Below are positions 1-8,013 of a stretch of 64,000 nt of DNA, piece by piece. The position numbers and the translations under genes are program-made. Source of the DNA: JAWPMT01 sp965267435 (GTDB lineage: Bacteria > Bacteroidota > Bacteroidia > Cytophagales > Cyclobacteriaceae); the NCBI GenBank assembly GCA_965267435.1, contig OZ253960.1:1054001-1118000 (forward strand), read 5' to 3'. Each line of letters opens with the position of its first letter. Position 1 is the first letter of the stretch. The notes beneath the pieces were generated by a model. It was not told the origin of the DNA. It did no database searches and saw only the letters and a program-made list of their open reading frames with translations.

Positions 1-56
1 TTTACTAACCATAGGATCACCCACGAAAGGGCAAATACAACCAGGATCCCCAGCAT
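1..56 (-). CDS. N-terminus of a membrane protein, cut by the window edge
   Basis: On the minus strand an ATG at 54-56 opens a frame that stays open to the left edge. Its 18 visible residues (MLGILVVFALSWVILWLV) are almost all hydrophobic and make a typical first transmembrane segment. The start resembles that of CPBP-type intramembrane proteases and other small Bacteroidota membrane proteins, but 18 residues cannot assign a family. It is divergent from the next gene, leaving about 245 bases (57-300) without a recognisable gene. Confidence 0.4.
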   Translation of the reverse strand, partial: MLGILVVFALSWVILWLV

Positions 57-300
57 ATTGTCTGATTTGTGAATTGAATCGTCCCGCAATCTAAACCTTG
101 TCCGCCTATTGCGAGGAATCGACAGTCCTAAGGCTCTGCCATGGGATCGTTCCATAGAAGGCGAAACACTCCTCTGTCGGAGATCCATTTTTCATGGAAT
201 CTCCGCAGCCTTTTGTGGTGTAGGCACGGTTGCCCTATTTTGCTACTGGCAATTGGAGCAATGTCAGACTCCATCACATAGCGCATACACGATATTTCCA

Positions 301-783
301 ATGAGAAGACTTCTACCGATATTCCTGATTGCGCCCATTTTCAGTTTTGCCCAGAAAAGGGACTGCATCTTCGACCAGGAGGCGCAAACCGATGATTTCG
401 TCAAGTCGGTGCCGGAGTTTGTCGACTACACGTGGAATTCGGACACCAAGGAGGCAACGATATCCTTGCCAGGTGAAGAGGTGCTCATTGCTCAACGCGG
501 TGGTTGCTATCATTTCGGCGTTTCGGGTACCCTGATCACGCAAGACCCTACTGCTTTGGAAGACATCGATTATTGGTTCCAGCGGGGCCTATGGATCGCG
601 GAGCGCCTGTTTGAAAAAGCCGATGTAGAGCTCCTGCGGAAGTGGAAAGAGGATGGCAGGTATCGGTTATTGGACCGGGACCCTTACTATCTCGTATTTT
701 CCCATGATTCCTATTCGGACTTATCGATCGTTTGGAGGAAAAGAGATGGAGAAGTGGAATTGTTCATCGGCTACTACATGTAG
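301..783 (+). CDS. small secreted protein of unknown function
   Basis: A protein of 160 residues. I chose the ATG at 301 because it begins a clean signal peptide (MRRLLPIFLIAPIFSFAQ, cleavage probably before Gln18). The open frame continues upstream to 109, but that part encodes no signal and looks non-coding. The mature part is rich in aromatic and acidic residues, with one Cys near the mature N-terminus and one mid-chain (context RGGCYHFG), and it ends in an aromatic-rich strand. I do not recognise the family. It converges on rapA, and a hairpin lies in the gap between them. Confidence 0.55.
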   Translation: MRRLLPIFLIAPIFSFAQKRDCIFDQEAQTDDFVKSVPEFVDYTWNSDTKEATISLPGEEVLIAQRGGCYHFGVSGTLITQDPTALEDIDYWFQRGLWIAERLFEKADVELLRKWKEDGRYRLLDRDPYYLVFSHDSYSDLSIVWRKRDGEVELFIGYYM

Positions 784-836
784 CGGAATGCTCCCGCAGC
801 CAATGGAATACAGACAGGACCAGTGGGCCACACCCA

Positions 837-860
837 CTTGCGCAAGCGTCCCGCTTGTGC
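837..860. repeat. palindromic hairpin between convergent genes, REP-like
   Basis: Bases 837-846 are the perfect palindrome CTTGCGCAAG. Bases 840-848 also pair with 852-860 (nine pairs including one G-T, three-base loop). It sits between two convergent stop codons and so could end transcription from both sides, although no T-run follows. The core ACTTGCGC recurs in the palindromes at 4191-4319, which suggests a dispersed intergenic repeat rather than a simple terminator. Confidence 0.45.
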
Positions 861-866
861 TGCTGC

Positions 867-3692
867 CTACCCTTCCCTGATCAATAGCAACGAATCCATC
901 CGCAGACGCGCGTCCCCGATGAGTGCGGTCAGCACCTCTTTCTCTTCCATGGCCGTCCGTATTTCGTCCGGGCGGATGGACTTATTGCGCTGGTGCAGCA
1001 AGGCCAATCGACCAATCTCATGGTCCAGCGTTTGGTTCATCTGCGTGAGACCCTCAGAAATGACGTCCTCCTTCACGCGTTCAGCGATCTCCGTCGCCAT
1101 ATCGATCATATTGGGGAGCACCGTTTCCACCAATGCTTCATTGCTGATCATCTCATCGATTGGTCCCGGTATCAGTTGCTTTTCGAGTAAGGCAACTGGA
1201 TAATCCTCAGTTACCTCCTCACCAGCGTGATTAACCACAACACGGAGGGGCGTCATAGGCAGGAATCGGTCCACATAGACTCCTCGCGATCTTGACGTCT
1301 CCAGCACGAACATCACTTCCAGCAGAATGCCGGTTTCGCCGGTCCCTCGCAAAACGCCAAAACTTGCGGTTCCCGTACCACCGCTTAGCACCATGTCCAG
1401 GGCGCCTGTTACCATCGGGTGGTCCCAACTGATGAAGCTCATATCCTCTCTACTCAGGGCCCGCTTCCGGTCAAAGGTGACCGAGATGCCCTCGTCCGGA
1501 ATAGAAGGGAAGGCCTCCCGATTGGCCTGTGCGGGGTGCAATAAATACGTTCGAGCGGCCAGGTCCTCCATGTCGATGCCAAAACGCTCAAAGACTGCCG
1601 TCATGTAGACTTCCAGTGTGATATCCCGATCAGCAGCTTTGATTTTCTCGATCAACTGCTCGGCGACTTGAGGTCGGAAGGAGTTCATCTCCAGCAGCCG
1701 GTCCCTGCCTTTGGCCAGTTGCTGCTTGAGTGTTTTTTGATAGTCGGCGGTATCGGCGATCAACGCCTGCAATGGCTCAGGATTAGCTGCTCCGGCCATT
1801 GCCGTCTCGGCCAGTCGCGCGCTGTACAGTTGGCCAATCTGATTGCCGCCCTCGATATTTTCCTCAAAGGCATTCAATCCCTCATGGAACCATCGCACCA
1901 CTACCTCTTGGGGGCTGCCTACCAGGTAGGGCACGTGGATGTGAATATCTTCCGTCTGCCCAATGCGGTCCAGCCGGCCGATGCGTTGCTCCAACAATTC
2001 CGGGTGCAGCGGCAGGTCGAACAACACCAGGTGATGAGCAAACTGAAAGTTGCGCCCCTCGCTGCCGATCTCCGAACACAGCAGGATCCGCGCGCCATCC
2101 GACTCAGCAAACCACGCTGCATTCCGGTCCCTTTGCACAATCGTCAGGTCTTCATGAAATACCCCCGCTTTGGCACTGCTAAGCGTTTGTAAGGCCTTGG
2201 CCAATGCCAGGACTTTGGCCTTACTTCTACAGATCAACAACACCTTAGCAGGGCTGATCTCCGCCAGCAGATCTACCAACCAGGCCACACGAGGGTCCTT
2301 CGAAAGCTTTTCAAAGGAAGACTTGTCCGCCGAAGCCTTGGTGGAGGTGGAGTGCTCCCCATATTCCTTTGACATCCGCCGGATCCACTCCTCGTGATCC
2401 GCTCCGCCATCCAAAGGGATTAGGTGGGCTTTACGAACCGGGAAGCCCTTCATCGCCGAGCGGGTATTTCGAAACACCACCCTCCCGGGACCGTGCTGAT
2501 CCAGCAGATCCTCGATCAATTGTTCATCGGCTATCGACGATCCTTTTCCGAGTTGCGCTACCCTGGCCTCGCCGAAGAGGTCGACCAAGAGCGAGCGTTC
2601 CTTGTCGGTCAATGTGCGCCCTGCAGACAGGCCCTCCACTATATTGGCGATCGGCTCGGTATCCTCTGACTCGTGGATGAAGTCGTCGTAGTCTGCGTAC
2701 CGCTCCGGGTCCAGCAACCGCAGTCGGGCAAAATGACTCTCTGCGCCTAATTGCTCCGGAGTCGCAGTCAAAAGCAGCAATCCCCGCGCTACCTGACTCA
2801 GCAATTGAACGATCGTATATTCCGGGCTTGCCAAAGTCGGTGACCACGCGAGGTGATGGGCCTCATCTACCACGAGCATATCCCAGTCTGCGGTGATGGC
2901 CTGCTGCGCGCGTGGCGGTGAGCCTGCCAGGAAGGAAGTACTACAAATCACCAGCTGGTCATCCAGAAAGGGATTACCCTCCGGTGCTGATTCTTCCAGC
3001 GCCACACATCGCTCCTCATCAAAAATGTGGAACCACAAATTGAAACGTCTCAGCACTTCCACAAACCACTGGTGGACCAACGAGTCCGGAACCAGTATCA
3101 ATACCCGCGAAACCTGGCCACTGAGCAATAAGCGGTGCAAAATCAGGCACGCCTCTATCGTCTTGCCCAGACCCACCTGATCAGACAGCAATACCCTCGG
3201 GGCATAGCGACTGCTCACTTCATGGGCGATGTACAGCTGGTGTGGGATCAGATCAATCCGTCCCCCAACAAACCCGTTGACAGCTGACATCCGGCGGCTA
3301 TATTCAAGATTCAATGTCTTTCGTCGAAGGGCGAAAGCATCCGGCGGCTCCACATCACCCATCAGCAGCCGCTCCAGGATGCCGTGCTGCAGCGAGACAT
3401 TACCAAGATCCGCCTCCGACAGCTCTCCGTCTTTTCCTATGTACCACAGCAAGCCTCCACGGTCTTCTACCCGTTCCACAACCAGGGGGCGTTGGTTGGC
3501 ATCTACCACTGTATCCCCCGGTTTGAAGACCACCCTTCGCAAAGGGGCATTGGCCAGTGCATACAGCCGCGTTTCACTCGCTGCCGGGAAGTGCACCTTC
3601 ACACGAAGCTTGTCCGTTTCCACGACCATCCCAACCCCCAGCTCCGGCTCCCCCTCACTGGTCCACCTTTGATTTGGATAAAAATCCGCCAT
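867..3692 (-). CDS. rapA: RapA, RNA polymerase-associated SNF2-type ATPase
   Basis: A 941-residue protein, close to the 968 of E. coli RapA, whose sequence it follows along its whole length. In the known family this Swi2/Snf2 ATPase binds core RNA polymerase and recycles stalled or post-termination complexes. Visible parts: an N-terminal Tudor-like region (1-100), Walker A DQVGLGKT (171-178), DEAH box (276-279), TATPEQLG (309-316), a helicase C domain with the SEIGSEGRNFQFAHH and EQRIGRLDRIGQ motifs, and the RapA C-terminal domain with SREDMSFISWDHPMVTGALD. The ATG at 3692 gives the family-like start MADFYPNQRW; the frame extends 12 codons further but these do not match. One oddity: motif I has Gln where SNF2 proteins normally have Glu (DExGLGKT). 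Confidence 0.95.
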   Translation of the reverse strand: MADFYPNQRWTSEGEPELGVGMVVETDKLRVKVHFPAASETRLYALANAPLRRVVFKPGDTVVDANQRPLVVERVEDRGGLLWYIGKDGELSEADLGNVSLQHGILERLLMGDVEPPDAFALRRKTLNLEYSRRMSAVNGFVGGRIDLIPHQLYIAHEVSSRYAPRVLLSDQVGLGKTIEACLILHRLLLSGQVSRVLILVPDSLVHQWFVEVLRRFNLWFHIFDEERCVALEESAPEGNPFLDDQLVICSTSFLAGSPPRAQQAITADWDMLVVDEAHHLAWSPTLASPEYTIVQLLSQVARGLLLLTATPEQLGAESHFARLRLLDPERYADYDDFIHESEDTEPIANIVEGLSAGRTLTDKERSLLVDLFGEARVAQLGKGSSIADEQLIEDLLDQHGPGRVVFRNTRSAMKGFPVRKAHLIPLDGGADHEEWIRRMSKEYGEHSTSTKASADKSSFEKLSKDPRVAWLVDLLAEISPAKVLLICRSKAKVLALAKALQTLSSAKAGVFHEDLTIVQRDRNAAWFAESDGARILLCSEIGSEGRNFQFAHHLVLFDLPLHPELLEQRIGRLDRIGQTEDIHIHVPYLVGSPQEVVVRWFHEGLNAFEENIEGGNQIGQLYSARLAETAMAGAANPEPLQALIADTADYQKTLKQQLAKGRDRLLEMNSFRPQVAEQLIEKIKAADRDITLEVYMTAVFERFGIDMEDLAARTYLLHPAQANREAFPSIPDEGISVTFDRKRALSREDMSFISWDHPMVTGALDMVLSGGTGTASFGVLRGTGETGILLEVMFVLETSRSRGVYVDRFLPMTPLRVVVNHAGEEVTEDYPVALLEKQLIPGPIDEMISNEALVETVLPNMIDMATEIAERVKEDVISEGLTQMNQTLDHEIGRLALLHQRNKSIRPDEIRTAMEEKEVLTALIGDARLRMDSLLLIREG

Positions 3693-4002
3693 ATGCGCTA
3701 TCGTTTCACCTCTGCCATTACCCAGCAATCATGAAGCCGGAACATAGCCTTCCTGAAAAGCAATTCCCCTGAAAGTCATCCCGACGAAGGAGGGATCTAC
3801 TGACATAAATAGACGATTTACCTAGAACCATCCATAGATTTTTCCTATCGTCAAAATGACCTGCATTTCAGTAAGGCCGCCCATTTTCCGTAGTTCACTC
3901 GCATTGCGATGCGAGAGGAGGGGGCAAGATCTTCAATCTTCAGCGGCACACCCAAGCGTAGGGGCCTTTATTTGGTCTTGGGAGCTTTTTTGGGCGTGTC
4001 CC

Positions 4003-4055
4003 CGGCGACTGCGGGCGAAGATGGGTCATATTGACATGCTTCTTCGCAGTCGCCG
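4003..4055. repeat. long imperfect hairpin in intergenic DNA
   Basis: CGGCGACTGCG at 4003-4013 pairs perfectly with CGCAGTCGCCG at 4045-4055. Inside lies a second small palindrome, GTCA-TAT-TGAC (4025-4035). The sequence that follows is GC-rich and could be the rest of a dispersed element ending near 4160. Too far from any gene end to be an ordinary terminator. Confidence 0.5.
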
Positions 4056-4190
4056 CGGTCGGGTCGTCCAGGGCTCCGCTGTCGCTTCGGTGCTGCGCAC
4101 AGCCGCTGCGCCGGCTCCCTTACCACCCCTCACGCAAACCTTTCTTGGACGTTCGCTGCAGGCATGTTGCATGAATCCTTTCTTTATGCT

Positions 4191-4319
4191 GGCGCAAGTT
4201 GGCAGGGAAGATTCTATCCTCCCCTTGAGGGGGTAGGGGGTGATATCCGGCCGCTGTTGGTGTTGCCACCAACGGCCATTTCGGCTGCCAGGTACTGGCG
4301 CAAGTTTGCAACTTGCGCC
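4191..4319. repeat. REP-like palindromes sharing GGCGCAAGTT
   Basis: GGCGCAAGTT occurs at 4191-4200 and again at 4297-4306, where it pairs perfectly with AACTTGCGCC at 4310-4319 over a three-base loop (TGC). The same ACTTGCGC core is in the hairpin near 840. This matches what is known of REP elements mobilised in trans by TnpA-REP transposases; no such transposase lies in the window. Confidence 0.45.
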
Positions 4320-4380
4320 TCCTTATCCGTCATGCTGAGAAATCAATGCCGCGACTCCCCAGAATCACAGCATGGACACT

Positions 4381-5367
4381 TCACTCAGACGTTTTCACTA
4401 TCTGATTCTCCTGACCCAGCGACTCGACCCACCGGCTGATCTCCTGCTGAAAGGTGGGATCAAAGGGCTGCTTTTCGGCTGTCGCCCAGTCCACGCAGCG
4501 ATCCTCGACCTGGTAGAAGCCATGCTGACCTCCATCCATGACTTTGATGGTGAAATTGGCGGGCGGCTCATTGTCGAAGAAGTCATTGAAATAGGTAATG
4601 TTCTGTTCGGGAGGCACATTGACATCGTGCTCGGCGAACAGCAGCAACGTGGGGCATTGGAGGTTGCTGAGAACGTCCTGGGTTTCGTAGTCATAGATCA
4701 GATTCCAGTGTCGGGCGCTGCCGATGAAGGGTAGTATCCTTCCGATGGCGGCAGCTTTCTTCTTGCGTTTGCGGTATTTGGCCATTTTCGAACCTAGTTC
4801 CTCTGCCGGATATCCCTGACATAGGTACATGAGGCTGTCGTACGCTTCTGTTTGGGCGCGCACACCCACGGTTGGTCCTGCCATGCTCAATACAAATGCG
4901 ATGTCATCATGCTGGGAGGCCACGAGTTGCGCTACCCAGCCGCCCTGGCTGTGCCCGGATACGCCTATCCGATCCGGGTCAATGTCCTCGCGCGTCTTCA
5001 AATAGGTGACGGCCGCATAGGCATCGTCAGCACGACCATAGAAGTCATTACTTCGCCAATTGCCTGTCGTGTTGCCCAGACCTCTTTTGTTACAGTATAG
5101 AACGGCATAGCCCTGCGCCAGCAGCACATCCTCGATGTAAAACTTATGTGGGCCCCATGCTTCCGTTTCGTATCCGTCGAAAGCATGGTTGCCGGAGCCT
5201 TGCTGAAAAACGACGGCAGGTAAGCGGCCTTCGGCCTGGGGACGAACGAGGATGCCTTCGATGGTTTCGTCACCGCTTGGGAAAGTGACAGTGGATGCAA
5301 TTCTGGATTGTGCGTCCAGCCAATGAGCGGCCAAAGCCAGTATCAGTGTTGTGAGTATTGTCTTCAT
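4381..5367 (-). CDS. exported alpha/beta hydrolase
   Basis: 328 residues with a signal peptide (about 1-20, ending LDAQ). The fold is that of a dienelactone-hydrolase/prolyl-oligopeptidase-like alpha/beta hydrolase. The nucleophile elbow is GHSQG with Ser140, the acid is probably Asp248 in FAEHDVNVPP, and the base is His282 in MDGGQHGF. The N-terminal half carries the family's VFQQGSG oxyanion strand. Its start overlaps the stop of the upstream serine hydrolase by 4 bases (ATGA), so the two are translationally coupled and probably act on related extracytoplasmic esters or peptides. The substrate cannot be told from sequence. Confidence 0.8.
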   Translation of the reverse strand: MKTILTTLILALAAHWLDAQSRIASTVTFPSGDETIEGILVRPQAEGRLPAVVFQQGSGNHAFDGYETEAWGPHKFYIEDVLLAQGYAVLYCNKRGLGNTTGNWRSNDFYGRADDAYAAVTYLKTREDIDPDRIGVSGHSQGGWVAQLVASQHDDIAFVLSMAGPTVGVRAQTEAYDSLMYLCQGYPAEELGSKMAKYRKRKKKAAAIGRILPFIGSARHWNLIYDYETQDVLSNLQCPTLLLFAEHDVNVPPEQNITYFNDFFDNEPPANFTIKVMDGGQHGFYQVEDRCVDWATAEKQPFDPTFQQEISRWVESLGQENQIVKTSE

Positions 5368-6566
5368 GATTTTGAATTTTTGTGTGCCTCTTTAAATAAT
5401 CTTTTGACCATGTCCATGTAGATGATCTTCTCGGTTCTGAGTGTGGTTGTAGGTGAGTTCGAGAATATCACCACACCTGACTGCGTTTCAGGGTCGAATG
5501 ACACGACGGAGTTCATGCCTGGATCCAGCCCTGTGTGCGAAGGCCGGCGGGGCATGATCAAATTGTAGATGACATTTTCGAATTCATTGTAGCTCCACGA
5601 GATGGCCCGATGCTTGGCGACTTCGGGGTACTGCACTTTCAGGAACTCTTCTACCGTGGCTTCGCTGAGAAACTGCTGTCCAGCGACCTGGCCCTTGTTG
5701 ACCATTAGCTTGACAAACTGCGTGTAGTCCGCAACAGTGGTTCTGAGTTGTCCCGAGGGATACTCCGGGTATCCAAAATGCGTTAAGATCTGAGTCCCTT
5801 TGAAGTCGGTTTCGCGATACGGGAGGTTGTGCGGCGTGGCGATATTATCGTGAGGAACCTCGGCGTAGAACCAATGGGTGTTGTGCATACCCAAAGGGGC
5901 GAACACCTCCTCATTCATGTATTCATTGAACGGCCTTCCAGCGATCTGCTCGACGAGGTAGCCGACTAAGGCAAAACCGACATTGGAATAGCGCTCTTGC
6001 GTAAGCGGTGGCGTGTGGTAAAAGTTTTTGGCGGAGTCGTAAAACTCTCCCTCGGGTACCAGGAATTTCTGCAAGAACTCGCCCAACCCCATGGGGGAGT
6101 CGCCGCCTCCTTTTCCCAGTGTATAAAGGGGCTCGAGGACACTCCAGTTATCATGGATGGAGGACACATGAGTCAGCAACATGCGAACAGTGATTTCGTG
6201 ATCGGGGTAGTGAGGGTTGCGCACGCAAAACGGCAGGTACTTATTGATGTCATCGTCCAGGGACACCTTTCCCTCATCGTAGAGTTTCATCATGGCCAAT
6301 GCTGTCACGGGCTTGGAGATGGAGGCGACCATGAACAGGGTACTGTCATTGACCGCGTCTTCTGTTTCGTAGGTCTTGAGCCCATAGCTACCCACCCAGG
6401 CCAGCTGGCCGTTGGCGATGTAGGCGGCTTGCATGCCTATGCGGTCCGCACCTTTCATTTTGCGGGTGAAGTATTTGTCGAGATCCGGGTTGTCGGATTG
6501 GGCCTTAAGCGCACTTGCGCTCAGGATAAAGAGTAGGATAGAAAAGTAGATTGCTAGATGTTTCAT
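5364..6566 (-). CDS. exported beta-lactamase-fold serine hydrolase (class C/PBP4-like)
   Basis: 400 residues with a signal peptide (cleavage after about residue 22). The catalytic SxxK is SISK at 82-85 and the YxN is YSN at 193-195. The LLTHVSSI stretch follows the usual spacing. This is the Pfam beta-lactamase family, whose bacterial members include D-aminopeptidases, esterases and many proteins of unknown substrate; it does not imply drug resistance. The C-terminal GVVIFSNSPT strand completes the fold. First gene of a two-gene unit with the downstream alpha/beta hydrolase. A membrane AraC regulator lies 113 bases upstream on the same strand. Confidence 0.85.
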   Translation of the reverse strand: MKHLAIYFSILLFILSASALKAQSDNPDLDKYFTRKMKGADRIGMQAAYIANGQLAWVGSYGLKTYETEDAVNDSTLFMVASISKPVTALAMMKLYDEGKVSLDDDINKYLPFCVRNPHYPDHEITVRMLLTHVSSIHDNWSVLEPLYTLGKGGGDSPMGLGEFLQKFLVPEGEFYDSAKNFYHTPPLTQERYSNVGFALVGYLVEQIAGRPFNEYMNEEVFAPLGMHNTHWFYAEVPHDNIATPHNLPYRETDFKGTQILTHFGYPEYPSGQLRTTVADYTQFVKLMVNKGQVAGQQFLSEATVEEFLKVQYPEVAKHRAISWSYNEFENVIYNLIMPRRPSHTGLDPGMNSVVSFDPETQSGVVIFSNSPTTTLRTEKIIYMDMVKRLFKEAHKNSKS

Positions 6567-6679
6567 GACTGCATTTCTTGAGTTTTTGACACGCCGTGTT
6601 GCTGGCGCTTTATTTCAAATACCCAAGTGGCGAAGGGAAGTTGCACGTTCCGCAGTCGTGGGTGTCCGGGATACTGAAA

Positions 6680-7813
6680 TCAGGACATCAATTCCTTCTT
6701 AAAGTGCCCAGGCGTGTGTCCGGTCTTCTTTTTGAAGGCCATGTACATGGCTGATCGGGACTTAAACCCGGCGTCGGCACCGATCCCTTCGATCGAGAAA
6801 TGCTCCTTGTCTTTGTCCTGGAGACTGGCTAGGGCGTGGTCCACCCGGAAGTTGTTGACCCATTCGTTGAAATTGGACGCTAAGGTCTGATTCAGGTACG
6901 TCGAGATGACGCGGGGTGACATGTCGATCTCGCGAGCAAAGTCATGGAGGGTAAGGTTTTGATTCAAAAAATAGGCATGCTCCGCCATGGCTTTGACAAT
7001 CTGGTCGCCGACTATGCTATCCACAGCTGGTTTGCTTTCGTTGTCGATAACGGGCTTCGAAACATCTACCTTTTCGGCATCACCCGAGCGGTCAAAAAGG
7101 GTTTGCTGCGTGAAGGCCTTAAAACTCACGAAGTAGTTGAAGATGGCAATGAATATGAACACGATGATCGTAAGCTCAGATTGGCCCATGCCGCCCCGCG
7201 CGATTCGCAAGAGCTCGGCACCCCAGAAAACGATGATGGGCGCAATGACGAAAATGAACTGCCACAGCCAATTGATGTCCATCATGATCAGGTCGGTGTA
7301 TTCGTTTCGCACCAACTGGCGATACCTCCAGGTCTCTCGAAGTGCGATGCCAAATGATACGACCGTCAGTAGGAAGGCATAGTATTGCAAGGTCATATAG
7401 AAGTCTTCCAGAAGTTGCCAGCTGAAGACGTCCATCAAGGTCAGCCCCTTGATGATCACCAATAGTACATTCATCAGCGTAAGGCCGATAAGGCTGAAGG
7501 CCAATCCATAGTGGAAATACAGGAACCACCTATAGGTGGACGACCGGCCAACTTTCACTAAGACATAATGAAGGAACAAAACGGGGAGGAGCCATTTCAC
7601 TTCCGGCAGTGTAAAGTAACCTGACAGGGAATAGCTGCCTATTTCATTAAAGGGTAAGATGTCTGTGAGCGCCTGAAAGACGAAGGAGATCAGAAAGAAG
7701 CCGAGTAGCCGGTTGGCGAAGCTTCGGCGTTTCTTCGCAGCAATGAACGCTATCCCCAGAAGAAGGCCCTGGATGACCGCCGCCCATATCAACGTTGTGA
7801 TGACCAGTTCCAT
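6680..7813 (-). CDS. multi-pass membrane AraC-family regulator
   Basis: 377 residues. The N-terminal 245 or so residues contain about seven hydrophobic helices, followed by a polar linker and a C-terminal AraC-type double helix-turn-helix (about 275-377) with YLNQTLASNFNEWVNNFRV and GFKSRSAMYMAFKKKTGHTP. Bacteroidota carry many regulators of this plan, thought to sense a membrane or periplasmic signal and bind DNA from the membrane. Same strand as, and just upstream of, the exported hydrolase pair, which it may control. The ligand is unknown. Confidence 0.85.
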   Translation of the reverse strand: MELVITTLIWAAVIQGLLLGIAFIAAKKRRSFANRLLGFFLISFVFQALTDILPFNEIGSYSLSGYFTLPEVKWLLPVLFLHYVLVKVGRSSTYRWFLYFHYGLAFSLIGLTLMNVLLVIIKGLTLMDVFSWQLLEDFYMTLQYYAFLLTVVSFGIALRETWRYRQLVRNEYTDLIMMDINWLWQFIFVIAPIIVFWGAELLRIARGGMGQSELTIIVFIFIAIFNYFVSFKAFTQQTLFDRSGDAEKVDVSKPVIDNESKPAVDSIVGDQIVKAMAEHAYFLNQNLTLHDFAREIDMSPRVISTYLNQTLASNFNEWVNNFRVDHALASLQDKDKEHFSIEGIGADAGFKSRSAMYMAFKKKTGHTPGHFKKELMS

Positions 7814-8013
7814 TCCGTTTCGTCGTAGTGAGATGGCCTCGAATGTACGTCGATTTTATGAAGTATCATGAGCGTAAAGCCTGTCCATCCTGAGTAACAT
7901 TTCTGCCCTTAGCCCAATCTTGCCTTTGTAATGATGTGGGAAAGATCTCAATTGTTTAGTTTTTTGACGATCTCTGTGCTGGGAACTCAGTACGTCATCC
8001 AAAATGTAGAACT

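Larger units (their letters stand above)
3693..4380. other. 688-base intergenic region rich in palindromes
   Basis: No credible gene. Open frames here have no signal, family motif or plausible start. The region holds several palindromes: CTCGCAT-TGCG-ATGCGAG at 3898-3915, a long hairpin at 4003-4055, a C4/G4 pair around 4221-4232, and a perfect 10-bp hairpin at 4297-4319. A stretch near 3778-3801 (GTCATCCCGACGAAGGAGGG) resembles intergenic repeats I associate with Bacteroidota genomes. Bases 4056-4140 are GC-rich and of different composition from neighbouring genes. It separates the 5' end of rapA from the 3' end of the next minus-strand gene, so the rapA promoter must lie at its left end. 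Confidence 0.6.

Noticed and set aside
1668..2192. Plus-strand frame of 174 codons inside rapA
   Set aside because: Lies opposite a strongly matching RapA gene and has no motif of its own.
3856..4236. Frame of 126 codons in the palindrome-rich intergenic region
   Set aside because: Translation follows the hairpins and low-complexity repeat pieces; no signal or plausible start.
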